Source: Chenopodium formosanum
Taxonomy: Eukaryota > Streptophyta > Magnoliopsida > Caryophyllales > Amaranthaceae
NCBI GenBank assembly: GCA_024500155.1
Contig: CM044877.1
Span: 21,036,001 to 21,100,000 of the forward strand
Length of the DNA stretch: 64,000 bases
Direction: 5' to 3'
The position numbers and the translations under genes are program-made. The notes beneath the pieces were generated by a model, which had not been told where the DNA came from, did not search any database, and saw nothing but the letters and a program-made list of their open reading frames with translations. Positions 22,928 through 35,682 of this stretch are shown in pieces (the stretch's first letter is position 1; every line of letters starts with the position of its first letter).

Positions 22928-24823
22928 TGTAGACACCCATTTGTGTCTCCCCAAAACCAAACCCAGTGATGAGTACCTTTCACGTCGAATCATAATCGAA
23001 TGAAGTGAAAGTGTGGAAAGTTTAGTGTTGCGGATAGTTCTAATTTCTTTTCTTTTCTCTCTGTTTTTAAAAACCTATTTTTGTGAAAACAGCCAATACA
23101 GTTTGGTTGGTCCATGATATGGGTCCAATAGTAGTGTAGTTGGATGGGGCTTGTCAAGAGCTTTCCAACGATATATTATAAGCCCAATTCCGATGAATAT
23201 TGAGGATGTTATGGCCAAAATACCAAATTGGGCCCGGTTTGAGCCTTATATGCGGCCCACTAATCTAGGGGAGGGCCTAATATGGATTTATCATTCCTAA
23301 TGCAATTAGGAATGGTTTTAATCTTCTAGATTCTTCTAGAAGGTTCTTTTCATTTCTAATTCAATTAGCATTGATAAATTGACTTTTGTTGACCTTTTAG
23401 AGTTTTAATCAGAATCAAAGAACGTTTTTTGAGGAAAATACGATTTTATCCTCCTGTACGACAATTTTTATCTGATTTTAAGAAAACGCGTGAATTTCTG
23501 AGTCAGCACCAAACGCCAGCTGTAGCGCCTGGCGCTAGCCATAGCGTCTGGTGCTAAGGTCAGCGTTTGGCGCTAACTTTGCCTTTTGCGTCAGAATTAT
23601 GTTTTTGATGTTTTATCTTTTTGGCTAATATTCTCTATAAATAACGTGTTATAAACTCCATTTTGACTCACCAACTCTCATCAAGATTCTCTTGATTACT
23701 CTCTTTCTCTCTCTTTTCTAAACTAGCCTTCTCTAAAATCTAAAAATTTCACACTCATTGGATTTAGAAACACCTATCCATATTCGAAGTTTCCTTCGCC
23801 CTAGACGTGAAAGGTTTAATTTCTGAGGGTTTGGTCCCAAATCTCTATTTCAATTATTTAATTTAATTGTTTGTTTATTATTTTCCTTGAATTTACTAAC
23901 GTGTATATTTTGTTATTAGGAAGAGGTACGAGGCATCAAAGTAAGTACTTTAATGGTTTTATTGATGTTATGATATAGAAATCATGCTTAGGTTGTTATT
24001 ATGATATTCCTAGTATCATGTCTATGTTAATTTTAATATTAAGTATGGTTAAAAGTATGATGCTTCCTATTTTCTTTCCTAATATTCATGATGTTAGTAT
24101 CATGTTAGGGTTAAAGCTTTGATTTTTATTGTTTAGTGGCATGGTAGGGTTTGTTATTAATCTTGTTAGTATCATGCCTAGGATCTTACTATTATTATGC
24201 TTTAACATTATCATGATTATTTTTATGATTTATGATTTTAATTGTTATAATTATTGTTATGATATTTATTATTATTTTAATTATTATATTTATTATTATG
24301 TTGCTTGATATTTATTGTTATTGTTTGATCACACCTTTTATGCATGTTTAAAGGGAATTTGTAATTGTAATCACACTTAATAAGATAATTAATAATCTTG
24401 TTTAGGGTTAATTTGATTATAATTCAAGTGATCGCCAATAATAGATTTTATTTGTGCATTAATATTCAACCAACATAGATAAACAGGTTTAGGGTTAATC
24501 CTATTGATTGCATGTTAGTCAGAAAGCGCACATGAATACGATCAGAATAAAGTAGAGGCCTATTATTAGGGCAGGTTCAATCTCTTTTAGGTTGGATTTG
24601 TACCTTCATCCCCGAACCCTATTTGGTTCAAGACCTTATGGAGTTGACGATCTCATAGATCCTTAAGGGGTGTAATCTTCACCTCGTGAACGGTTTACAA
24701 GTTCCTAAAAAACTTGTTGGCGACTCTTTTGCTCTATCTTCTTCCCTTTTGGACGCCACCGTACTTTAGTGTATGATCACAGTGGGTTCAAGCTAGGGGT
24801 TAACGCTTGAAATATTCCCTACA
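22928..24823 (+). repeat. 5' LTR of element B
   Basis: 1896 bp, TGTAGACACC...CCCTACA. Contains a GGCGC-motif array (23513-23595), a TATA box (23636-23643) and A/T-rich R-U5 sequence. Very similar to 42464-44381; the main difference is a 19-bp gain in the motif array of the 3' LTR and microsatellite length. Confidence 0.95.
23513..23643 (+). promoter_or_regulatory. LTR promoter of B: GGCGC array followed by TATA box
   Basis: Array words TAGCGCC, TGGCGCTAG, TTGGCGCTAA and variants lie at 23513-23595, then TATAAATA at 23636-23643. The same pair occurs at 43039-43197 in the other LTR and, reversed, at 26877-27045 in the solo LTR. Confidence 0.65.
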
Positions 24824-24828
24824 GTTTT

Positions 24829-24846
24829 TGGCGACTCCACTGGGGA
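24829..24846 (+). promoter_or_regulatory. primer binding site of element B
   Basis: TGGCGACTCCACTGGGGA, five bases after the LTR. This form is the one known from Ogre-type elements, reported as complementary to tRNA-Arg. Confidence 0.75.
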
Positions 24847-25519
24847 GGATTTCTATTTTAGTCCCTGAATTTGTTTCGGCAATGATTTAGAATGAGTGGA
24901 TGAGACTCGAAACGTTCTAAGTATTTCATGTGCGTAATTTTAATTAACATTATTTTTATATGCATAAAATAGATCTCATCGGAAAGACCATCAGTAATGA
25001 GTAAAAACATAGGATTTTACTTGTAGGAAATTTGAGAAATATCTTTCACAACTAGGACCAAAATAACACTGCGCGAAACTGGAAAATTTTATCGAGCACA
25101 GAAAGCTGCTGAGGCATGTAGGAATTAGCGTCAGCGACCAGAGTATTAGCGCCAGAATTTTAACTGTAACGCCAGATGATAGTTATGTCTCCAGGCGCTA
25201 CAGCTAAAACCTGGCGCCAATCTCTATTTGCTGGCGCCAAATTCTTCCAATGTCGAGCCAGAAATATGCGTTTTAATTTCGACTAGTTTTTTCGCATTGT
25301 TTGCTCGATCCTACTTCCTGAATGAGTTTTTTTCACTATTCTGAAACCCATATGTGTTCTACATATGGACATAACCCTCTGGGAATTCATGCTCCATCTA
25401 CCTGATTGAACGCTCTGAGCAACAAAGGGTACATCTGAGATTGTTGAATTCACCAAACCATGGAAGCGAGTTTTTTCTAAAACTCGCGGTGTCCCATCCA
25501 CTCACGCCAACCCTTCACG
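24847..25519 (+). other. leader of element B, first part
   Basis: No convincing ORF. Contains a GGCGC-motif array at about 25125-25250 (words TTAGCGCC, AGGCGCTAC, CTGGCGCCAA) without a nearby TATA box. Ends at the GTTAG duplication of the solo LTR (25520-25524). Confidence 0.6.
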
Positions 25520-25524
25520 GTTAG

Positions 25525-26127
25525 TGTAGGGAATAATTTCAAGCCTTTAAAATTCCACTAGCTTGAACCCCACTGTGATCATACACTAAAGTACGGTGGC
25601 GTCCAAAAGGGAAGAAGATAGAGCAAAAGAGTCGCCAACAAGTTTTTAAGGAACTTGTAAACCGTTCACGAGGTGAAGGTTACACCCCTTAACGATCCAA
25701 GAGATCGTCAACTCCATAAGGTCATGAACCAAATAAGGGTTCGGGGATGATGGTACAAATCCAACCTAAAAGAGATTGAACCTGCCCTAATAATAGGCCT
25801 CTACTTTATTCTGCTCGTATTCATGTGCGCTTTCTGATTAACATACAATCAATAGGATTAACCCTAAACCTGTTTAACCTATGTTGGTTGAATATAATGC
25901 ACAAATAAATCTATTATTGGCGATCACTTAAATTATAATCAAATTAACCCTAACAAGATTATTAAATATCTTATTAAGCGTGATTACAAATACAAATTCC
26001 CTTTAACATGTAATAAAGGTGATCAAGCAATAAATATAAATAATCAAGCAACACAATAAATAATCAATATCATGAATAATAATTATAATAATAATAATAT
26101 CATCATAAATAAAATAATTATCATCAA

Positions 26128-26181
<54 letters not shown>

Positions 26182-27582
26182 CATAAATTATAACAATTAT
26201 AATCATAATCATGTTCATGTTAATATTAAAGCATAATAATTGCAAGATCCTAGGCATGATACTAACAAGATTAATAACAAACCCTAGCATGTCACTAAAC
26301 AATAAAAATCAAATCTTTAGCCCTAACATGATACTAACATGAATTAAAATTAGAATGAAGATAAGAAGCATCATAACAGTCATATTTAATATTAAAATTA
26401 CCCTAGACATGATACTAGGAATCATAATAACAATGTAAACATGATATCTACATTATAATATCAATAAATCAATTAAAGTACTTACTTTGATGCTTCGTAC
26501 CTCTTTCTAATAACAAAATACACACGTTAGTAACTTCAAGGAAAATAATAAACAAACAATTAAATTAAATAATTGAAAGAGAGATTTGGGACCAAACCCT
26601 CAGAAATTAAAACCTTTCACGTCTAGGGCGAAGGCAACTTCGAATATGGCTAGGTGTATCAAGATCTAATGAATGCGGAATTTTGTATTTGAAAGAAAGA
26701 ATTTGAGAAAAGAATGAAAAAAATAGATGAATGCGATGAATGATTATAGAAGAATGATTCGTGAATGAGGAGATTTGATGAATGAAGAAGAGAATTGATG
26801 AATGAATATTGATAATTGGTGAATCTTGGTGAATGATTGAGAGAGTAGATGAATGAAAACGGAATTTTTGATACGATATTTATAGAGAAAATCATCCTAA
26901 AAAATAATTTATCAAAACAGAGTCTGAAGACCACAAAACTACTTTGGCGCCAGGACCAGTGGCTAGCGCCAGGCGCCAATGCTGGCGTCTTGCGCTAATC
27001 CTGATTCCAGGCGCCAAGGCCTGGGGTTGGACGCCAAACCGGCTTTTAACGCGTTTTCGAAAATCTGATAAATTTATCGTACTGGAAGATAAAATAATAT
27101 AATTTCAATCGAAAATGCTATTTGATCTGATTAAAACTCTGAACAGTCCTAATTGAATTAAGAATGATAAGACCTTCTAGAATGTTCTAGAAGACTAAAA
27201 CCATTCCTAATTACATTAGGAATGATAAATTATATTAGGCCCTCCCCTAGATCATAAGGCCGTACTTAAAACTCAAACCAGGCCCAGTTTAGTAAATTGG
27301 CCATAAATTCCTCAATATTCATCGGAATTGGGCTTGTAATATATCGTTGGAAAGGTCTTTGCAAGCCCCATCCAACTACACCACTATTGGACCCATACTA
27401 TGGACCAACCAACTGGATTGGCTGTTTTCTTAAAATAAAGTTTTCAAAAACAGGGAGAAGAGAAAATAAAACTTTCCGCTACACTAGACCTTTCCACACT
27501 TTCGTTTCATTCGATTATGATCCGACGTGAAAGGTACTCATCACCGGGTTTGGTTTTGGGGAGACACAAACGGGTGTCTACA
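25525..27582 (-). repeat. solo LTR of the same family, inserted in reverse in B's leader
   Basis: 2058 bp, the reverse complement of the B LTRs from TGTAGGGAATA (LTR end) to GGTGTCTACA (LTR start), roughly 10% diverged by eye. Flanked by GTTAG at 25520-25524 and 27583-27587, a perfect 5-bp duplication, so a full element inserted and then lost its interior. Contains a long TAA microsatellite (26130-26180), a GGCGC array (26943-27045) and TATA on the minus strand (26877-26884). Confidence 0.93.
26130..26181. repeat. (TAA)n microsatellite in solo LTR
   Basis: About 17 copies; frames through it give tyrosine runs that are not a gene. Confidence 0.95.
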
Positions 27583-27587
27583 GTTAG

Positions 27588-28583
27588 GCTTCCGCGCGAT
27601 GCATCCGGACAAATAACCATGGACCCTCTATTGGCTAACCAATATCTTGAACTTTAGAGAACTAGAGCCATGGTTAGGTTGCAAACTCATTGCATCATAT
27701 CGTGCCTACTTGACTAATTGCGCATTATTTGTTGTGTATATACTATTTTTTCTTAACCGTTTGTTTGACTTGTGTTGAGATTAAATAAATTAATGACTTA
27801 AAAGAACATTGCCTAATTAATTAATTAATTAATTAATTTGAGTAAACAAAGTCTAATATTTTAATCAGAATCGACCTAGTACGACTTTAGGCATACCCTT
27901 GTTGATTAATAACACCGAAAACATTTCCAGATTGAAGCTCCAGCAATGGCGCCAAAGTTTAAACTGTAGCACCACTCTGTGGAGTGTAGCGCCTGGCGAC
28001 AGTTCTGTCGTCTGGCGCTACACTACAAAGAGAGGCGTCAGTCTTGTCGTTTTGACGACACTTCGGATTATTGATTGAGTCATCACCTAGTGTCTAATTA
28101 ATCAGTTTTCTAATTAATTCGGTAAAATTTCGCTGTCAATAATACCTTGTTGAGTCATTAATTGAGTTTAGGCCCTAAGTCCCATGGTCTTACACAAGAG
28201 TCTAAACATGTCACTTACACTCAACGCATACACCAATACACACACTTTGACCATGTCTAAGAGAGTTTTGTATGCGCGTTTTTTCCGTCATTTTTTAGGG
28301 GGGTAAGTCGGATATTAATCGTCCATTTTAAAAAATATACTTAGTTCCCTAAAAATATACACATTATTTTTGCTAAAAATATGCACCCATTTTTTTTTTT
28401 TTTAATTTTTCCTCTTAAAAACCGTAAAGTCAAGTCGATTTGGGTCAAGTAATTAAAACGCAAAATGGTTTAAATTATAGCGCGTGGTAAAGAAAGGAAG
28501 GACGGTTAATCAAAGACAACCTTTTCGTACAAGTCCAACTTTTCGACAAACCCATAGCTCGTAAGAGGAAAGCTAGGACAATA
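27588..28583 (+). other. leader of element B, second part
   Basis: Continuation of the leader after the solo LTR. Holds a (TTAA)n run at 27812-27838, a GGCGC array at about 27950-28075 (TGGCGCCA, TAGCGCCTGGCG, TGGCGCTACA) and a T-rich stretch before gag. No gene. Confidence 0.6.
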
Positions 28584-30944
28584 ATGGCAACACAAGAAGA
28601 AGTCAATGAGATTAAGAACCAACTGGTTACCGTGAATGAGGCACTGAAGCTCCTAACGCTCAAGATCGATGATCCCGTGAAGCAACAACAGATGGACCTC
28701 ATGCAAGAGAGTCTAAGCAAGCTATCTAGCGACTATAAGTTTCAAGGGATTATTTCACAAGGGGTCTCGGTGGACAAAGATCTTCTTCCGCAGAATTTCA
28801 ATGCCAACGACATCCTGAAATTCAAAGCAACCGACAACCCTTATTTTCATTTAAGAGCCTTCGAGACAATAATGAGTATTAAGGGTATCGATAAGAAAGT
28901 TTTCCCCTCTCTGTTCTCACTATCTCTCGAGACCGTTTGCCAACAATGGTTCTTTTCTCTCGAGAAAGAAAAGACCTCTACCTGGGAGTCCATAGCAAAC
29001 GCTTTCGTTGATACATACAAGTGCAACATTCAAGTTGAGACTGACAATAGGGAGCTTGAAATCCTCAAGCAGAAAGAGAACGAAGGCTTCACCTCCTTCT
29101 TTAACAAATGGAGAGAAACCTCAACTAAGATGATCGAGGTGCCGAGTGAAAAAGAGTCTGTAAGGTTATTCATCAAAAACCTTCAAGAAAAATACTCCAA
29201 GCATCTCAAGTATCAAAACAATCTCCATACCTTCAAGGCCGTCTATGACATTGGGATTAATTTTGAAGACAACCAGGCTAAGTTGAAAGCTGCCAACAAT
29301 AACTCCAACGGTGGCTGGAAAGGAAAGAAGAACGACAATCCTTATTCTTCCAAAACCACCCACTCAAACAACGTTAGCACTTTTAACTTAGGTAAAGTCC
29401 TTGCTATGAATAATCAAGGACAAAAGAAACCATTTAGGAGGAACTTTACTCCTATTGGGATGAGTTATGACACCGCTTTTGATTGATTAAATGCAAAAGG
29501 TCTTATAACTCCTATTGGACCATTCGGGGACCCACCAGTCGAAAAGAGGTCGACTAATTGGAACCTCAATGCACACTGCAAGTATCACCAAGGTAGGGGC
29601 CATCTCACTGAAAACTGTTGGAAGCTTAAGGAAGCTATCCAATACTTAATCGACAACAACAAGCTGCCATTGCCCCCTGCCAGTAAGAAGCCAATTATTG
29701 ATAATGCACCTCTCGCTCATGCCTTGGCTATCTCTGATGAGGAAAACAAGGTTGACCCCTCGTCTCTCATTAAACCTGTCAAAGAAATCCATGCCATCAA
29801 AGAAGAGGAGGAGATCTTCTTCGACGTCATGGATAGCCTTTCAGAACCGGCAAGTAAAGAAGACATACAATCGCTCACATTGTCTATGATGGAAGGATCG
29901 CACTTGCTACGTGAAGCTCTCAAAGTTGTAAAAGAACTTCGGTAGAAATATGACGAGGTTCCACCCTCGAAAAGTAAACCAAAGAGAGAATTCACACCCA
30001 TAGGAATGACCTATGATGCTACTTTTTATCATCTATATGATCAAGGACTAATCAAACCTATTGGTCCTACAGAGGATCCAACACCAAAAAAGCAATCTTC
30101 AAGGTTGGATCCCAAGTCCTACTGCAAGTACCATCAAGGAAACGGTCATACCACAAATGAATGTTACAGGTTTCAAAACCTCATTCAAGATCTTGTGGAA
30201 GCCAATAAGATCTCATTACCTCTAGCTAGCAAGGGAACGAGGAAACACTTTTCTTTGCAAGTAACCGAAAAACCCAAGAAGAGTAATAGACTCTACACTC
30301 CAATTGGGATCCCATATGTACAAATGTTCGAAATGCTCTCCGAGAGTGGCGAGATCTAACCTCTCGAACCGAGACCATTCGAATCATTGAAAAGGACAGA
30401 TAGATATTACTGTCAGTATGATCAGTCAGGGGGTCACACCATCAAAAATTGTTTTAAATTTAAGGATTTAATTCAGAAAATGATTGATGAAAAGATACTA
30501 GTCCAAGTTCCACAAGAAGACGATGCAAGCATTAATGGAGTTTGGGACAGTGATGAAGAAGACGTCTACTTAAAAGACATAGTAGGAACTCCCTCTTATG
30601 TGTCATACGCCATGGATGACTTTTGGGCTGAAGAAGACTCATCGATAGATGTCCTCACAAGATCCGGGAGAATGCAACCTCCCATTTCAACACAACCCAT
30701 GCCAACCACACAACAAGTTCCCATACCTATCATTGAAGACAATGATATCGTCAAACAATTTAAGAAAACAAAAGTTGAAATGAACGTATGGAAACTTCTG
30801 GCGACATCCCGAGAACACAGGTTGGCTGTAATGAATGCTTTGGACAAAATAGGGATAGATTCTGACACCACTCCTGAGGGGTTGGCTAACTTCCTCACGA
30901 GTGATCTTCCTAGTCCAATCAATTTGAATACCTTTTCTGACTAG
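28584..30944 (+). pseudogene. element B gag with three zinc-knuckle-like modules
   Basis: Start ATG 28584 (MATQEEVNEIKNQL). Residues 1-80 are helical/coiled; the retrotransposon gag domain follows (VCQQWFFSLEKEKTSTWES, EGFTSFFNKWRE near 29080-29110). The C-terminal half has three modules, each opening with a [FY]TPIG phrase and holding C-x2-H/YH-x5-H-x4-C: CKYHQGRGHLTENC (~29579), CKYHQGNGHTTNEC (~30122), CQYDQSGGHTIKNC (~30411); H of the CKYH word is replaced by D in the third. All lie in one frame broken by stops at 29484, 29943, 30357 and 30942. Forms the capsid and binds RNA in family members. Confidence 0.88.
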
Positions 30945-31442
30945 GATTTACCTCTAGAAGGTGACAAACATTACAAGGCATTAAACCTCACGGTAGTATA
31001 CAAGAGAATGAATGTCCTTATGACTCTTGTAGACAATGGATCGGCCATCAACCTCTGTCCACTTAGAACTGCGAGGATGCTAGGCATAAGGGATGGAGAT
31101 TTAACTCCATCTACACAAGGAATAAGGGCCTACGACAACACTCGTCGTGAAGCTCTTGGTATAAATTACCATGAATGTAACAGTGGGAGCAATAGAACAT
31201 GCTACTACTTTCCAAGTAGTAGACATTAAAGCTTTAATCTACTGTTGGGACGCCCTTGGCTTCATGACCTAAAGGCCGTCCCCTCATCTCTCCACCAACA
31301 AGTAAAAGCCATAGTTGGGGGAATTCCTATCACCATCGACACTTCACCTATGAGAATCAAGTCCATAGAAAACCCAATAATTAATGTGGAGCACGACGAG
31401 GATGATGAAGACTTATGGGCTTTCACAAAGAGGTCTCCTTAA
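30945..31442 (+). pseudogene. element B aspartic protease region
   Basis: LVDNGSAINLCPLRTARMLG near 31022-31082 is the retropepsin active-site region; Ogre/Tat elements often have DNGSA in place of DTG/DSG. The flap and the second conserved block LLGRPWLHD near 31240-31268 follow. Two compensating frameshifts lie between about 31165 and 31245, and TAA at 31440 ends the segment. It would cleave the polyprotein in particles. Confidence 0.85.
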
Positions 31443-31533
31443 TCCAGGAGGATGAAAGGACCCCTCTTTGCCATAACCCCCATTCCAACATGATTGTAAA
31501 TGCTATTCTGAAAAACAAGGACATTTTCCTAGG

Positions 31534-32500
31534 ATGACCCTAGGAAAGAAGAAGGGAATAGCAAAACCGCTGGAGTCACCTGGCCTCCTTAAGTTAGACA
31601 CTTTCGAACTTGGTTTCAAACCGACTCGAAAAGATCTCAAGCGAGCCCAGGAAAAATCAAAGGCACGTAGAGACGCTCGCATTCAAAAGAAAGCAATCCC
31701 AATGGATCAGTACCCTCTTACACTTAATGGTCAATTTATAAAAGAAGGAGAGGACTATCCATGCCATGAATTTCCCGAGCCATTTGTTTTAAACGGCATA
31801 AGGCAACCGGGATTTGAGATTTTCTCGGATTGTTATTTCACAGATGAAATCCCAACTCCTGTCCATAAGGAGAAAGCACCCCCATGCTTTGACTTTAACG
31901 TCATGGGATTATTATTTGGGCGAGAAAAGAATGAGCCAACTTACACAGAGGATAACTCCTCACTCATTCAAACAGTCCTACAAAGCAAATGCTTCGATCC
32001 CTTGAAGTTAATCACTCCAGCGGAAGGATCACTACAAGGGTGGCGCAAGACCGTCAAGGTGACTACTCTAAGTGGAAGGAAAATATCTATCACGAGGGCA
32101 AGGACCAATGTTTGAAGAGTCGTCTGAGTCAGAGTCTGAGTCTGAGTTTCTCCCTATAGATTCATCTAGGTCTTTAGTAGTAGCACCTTCCCCCTCTATC
32201 TCTTCCCCTAGAATAGTTAGTGATCAAGTCCCTGAGGACATATCACTCTTTGATGTAATGATCTCAGAGTACAATAATATTTCTTCTTCTCCTTATCTCT
32301 TGTGTTCTTCTCTAACCCAAGATGACGAGCATTGCTTAACTAACAATGAAAAAGACAAAGAACTTATTAAAGCAATGGAAACACTCGAAAAGAAAACACC
32401 GGTAATTGAAGAAACTGAAACGGTTGATATCTCAAATGATTCAACCAATAAAAGAGAAGTTAAAATTGGACTAACACTGAACGAACAAGAACCGATTTAA
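31534..32500 (+). pseudogene. element B linker between protease and RT
   Basis: Two overlapping frames. 31534-32115 starts GKKKGIAKPLE, like the glycine-rich 'LGK..GI.EP' segment found at this point in Ogre-type polyproteins, and includes FEIFSDCYFTDE. 32072-32500 is Ser- and Glu-rich. The frame changes at the overlap. No enzymatic domain is recognised. Confidence 0.7.
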
Positions 32501-33900
32501 TTAACTTACTTAAAGAGTTTATCGATGTATTTGCTTGGTCATACGAAGATATGCCAAGCATTAATAGAGAAATAGCTCAACACACTATACCACTAATTCT
32601 AAGAATGAAACTTGTAAAACAAGAGTTACGTCGAATGAAACCCGACGTAGCTCTCAAAATAAAAGAAGAGGTCCAAAAACAAATAACTGTTGGTTTCATC
32701 AGGGTATCTAAATACCCCAAATGAGTCGCCAACGTCGTCCCAGTTCCGAAAAAAGATGGAAGGGTAAGAATGCGTGTCGACTATCGAGATCTAAATAAGG
32801 CAAGTCCAAAGGACGACTTCCCTTTACCACACATCGACATTCTAGTAGATAACACGGCAAATCACGCACTTCTCTCGTTCATGTATGGGTACGCAGGTTA
32901 TAATCAGATCCTCATGGCCGAAGAAGACATGGAGAAAACAACTTTCATAACACCATGGGGCACTTACTGTTACACGGTAATGCCATTCGGGTTGAAAAAC
33001 GCGGGTGCTACTTACCAACATGCAGCAAATGCCTTACTCCATAACATGATGCATAAAGAATTCGAAGTATATATCGACGACATGATTGTAAAATCAAAAG
33101 ATCGTCCAGGCCATCAAGTAGCCTTAAGGAAATTTTTCGAAAGGCTAAGAAAATACAATATGAGGTTGAACCTATCTAAGTGTGCTTTTGGAGTCACCTC
33201 AGGCAAGCTTTTGGGTTATGTCATAAGCTCTAGAGGAATAGAGATAGACCCAACCAAGATCAAAGTAATCATGTCAATGCCACCGCCAAAAACCGAGAAA
33301 CAGATTCGAGGATTTATTGGCTGGTTGCAATACATAAGTAGGTTCATATCAAAATTACCGACGATATGTGAACCAATCTTCAAAAAGCTTAAGAAGAATG
33401 TACCAGTGATATAGGATGATGAGTGTCAAAAAGCCTTTGAAAAGATCAAAGCCTATCTCGCAAATCCTATCGTATTAGCACCACCACTTCCCGGAATACC
33501 TCTTAGGTTGTATTTGACGGTTACCAAAGAGACAATGGGAGCTATGTTAGCACAAGAAGTAGAAGGCAAAGAAAACGCAATATACTATCTAAGCAAGAAG
33601 ATGCTAAAATACGAAGCACGTTATACACCAATTGAGAAGTTGCGCCTTGCCTTGGTGTGGGCCACAACCAAGTTAAGACATTACATGCTAGTGCATACCG
33701 TCTTCGTGGTCTCCCGATTAGATCCACTCAAGTATCTATTTGAGAAATCTACACTCAATGGACGCATATCGAGATGGATAGTCAATTTAGCCTAGTTTGA
33801 TGCAAGGTTTATGCACAAAAAGCTATCAAAGGATCTGTGGTGTCAGACTTTCTAACGGACTTTCCAATAGAAGACTCGATGCCAATACAAGATAATGAAT
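32487..33900 (+). pseudogene. element B reverse transcriptase and first RNase H
   Basis: RT begins near 32500 (EFIDVFAWSYEDMPSI). RMRVDYRDLNKASPKDDFPL near 32770-32830, MPFGLKNAGATYQ near 32982-33020 and catalytic YIDDMIVKSKD near 33070-33105 are intact. The connection and RNase H part follow (AIYYLSKKMLKYEARYTPIEK near 33570-33635). In-frame stops lie at 32722 (AAATGAGTC; relatives have Lys-Trp-Val), 33412 (ATATAGGAT; relatives have Trp) and 33793. Tryptophan codons changed to TGA or TAG fit C-to-T decay on the opposite strand. Confidence 0.92.
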
Positions 33901-33929
33901 TTCCAGATGAAGACTTAATGGTCACTGAT

Positions 33930-34330
33930 GATGATACTTGGACCTAGTACTTCGACGGAGCCTAAAACCAAAAGGGATGTGGCGTTGGAGTATTACTAGT
34001 GTCACCTAAAGAAGAGCATGTCCCAATCTCCATAAAGCTTGACTTCGACGTCATCAACAACGCTGCTGAATACGAAGCATGCGTGGTAGGCCTTGAAACA
34101 GCTTTGGCATTGGGAGTAAAAAAGTTACGGATATTCGGAGACTCTTCGTTAATCATCAATCAAATATCTAAAAGGTGGAAAGTAAGGAGAGAAAGTCTAG
34201 CCCCTTACCAAAATTATTTGGAAACTCTTACTGATCAGTTAGAGAAGGTAGAATACACATATCTACCTAGAGAATAAAATCAATTTGCTGATGCTTTGGC
34301 AAGACTAGCCTCGATGGTTAGGATTCCCAC
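33930..34330 (+). pseudogene. element B second (archaeal-type) RNase H
   Basis: The duplicated RNase H typical of the Tat lineage. Acidic positions: YFDGA near 33951, NNAAEYEACVVG near 34059-34095 with the catalytic Glu, FGDSSLIINQISK near 34134 and FADALARLAS near 34284-34313. Stops near 33946, 33963 and 34275 break it. Follows RT-RNase H directly and precedes integrase, as in elements A and C. Confidence 0.85.
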
Positions 34331-35682
34331 GGAAATCGAGCAAATGCCTCTAACTATAGAGAAAAGGCACAAACCAGCATACATCCAAGCTACAGAAGAT
34401 GACGAAGTAGTCCAAGACGAAGAAGAAGAAGAAGAACCGTGGTACACGGATATACTCAATTATGTCACCAAAGGAGAATACCCTCCCCATGTTGACAAAA
34501 GATCAAAACAAGCTTTAAGACTCTTGGCTTCCCAATATGTACTCATAGACAACGAGCTATATAAAAGGGTACCTAAGGGCCAAGCTCTCTTATGTGTAGG
34601 AAAAAAGGATGCACAAAGAGCAATGAGAATAATAGTCCACGAAGGAATCTGTGACACTCATATAAATGGCAAAATGTTAGTCTAAAAGATAATGCGAGAA
34701 GGATATTATTGGATTACAATGAATAGGGATTGCCATCAATATGTAAAAAAGATGCCCTAAGTGCCAAATCTATGCCAATTTACAACATATTCCTCCATCC
34801 TTGCTCTACACCTACACGTCGCCATGGCCATTCTCTACATGGGGAATTGACATCATCGGCAAAATCACTCCCCCAGAAACAGGAGGCCATGAATATATCC
34901 TAGTAGCAATTGATTACTTCACAAAATGGGTCGAAGCGCAATCATACGCTAAACTCACTGCAAAACATGTAGCACTCTTTATCGAGAGAAATATTATTTG
35001 TCGATACGGAGTCCTACATGAAATGATAAGTGACAATGGAACTCACTTTCAAGCCGAATGTGAAGAATTGCTACAAAAATATGGCATTCAACATCATCAT
35101 TATTCCCCTTATAGGCCTCTAGCAAATGTAGCAGTTGAGGCGGCTAATAAAAAATTAAAGACTATCATCTAAAAAATGACGGAAAATTATAAATATTGGC
35201 CTGACAAAATTCACTTCGCATTGTGGGGTTACCGCACGTCAATTTGCACATCAACAGGGAATACACCATTTTCCTTAGTTTATGGAATGGATGTCGTACA
35301 ACCTGTCGAATTAGAGATCCCATCTCTACGCATTGCGTTAGAGAGAAAACTCGATGAAGTTGAATGGACTAGGGCAAGATATGAAGAGCTAATTCTACTC
35401 AATAAAAAACGACTAGAAGCTCTGCATCACACTCAGTGTTATCAAACTCGTATGGCTAGACATTTTAATAAGAAGGTCAAGATAAGAAACATCAAAGTAG
35501 GAGACTTGGTGTTAAAAGCATTAAGGAAAAATGTTTTAGATCTAAGGGGTAGACCTAATTGGTCTGGACCCTACATTGTTTAAACAATCCTGTCAGGAGG
35601 TGCAACAAAATTAACTGATATGGATGGCAATGAGTTCTCGAACATGACAAATCTTGACCAACTTAAGAAATACTACCCATAA
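34331..35682 (+). pseudogene. element B integrase
   Basis: The HHCC zinc region reads HEGICDTHINGKML near 34638-34680 and, after one extra base near 34750, CPKCQ. The core follows: WGIDIIG near 34840 (first Asp), ISDNGTHFQAECEELL near 35026-35075 (second Asp) and VAVEAANKKLKTI near 35131-35170 (Glu), so DDE is intact. Stops lie at 34683 and 35170. The C-terminal GPYIV / LDQLKKYYP block ends at TAA 35680-35682. Inserts cDNA in family members. Confidence 0.9.

Noticed and set aside
25283..25501. 72-residue minus frame in B leader as an extra ORF1
   Set aside because: No similarity recognised, no good start context, and it does not continue past the insertion site.
26003..26302. 99-residue minus frame rich in Tyr/Ile
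   Set aside because: It is the (TAA)n microsatellite and A/T-rich sequence of the solo LTR.
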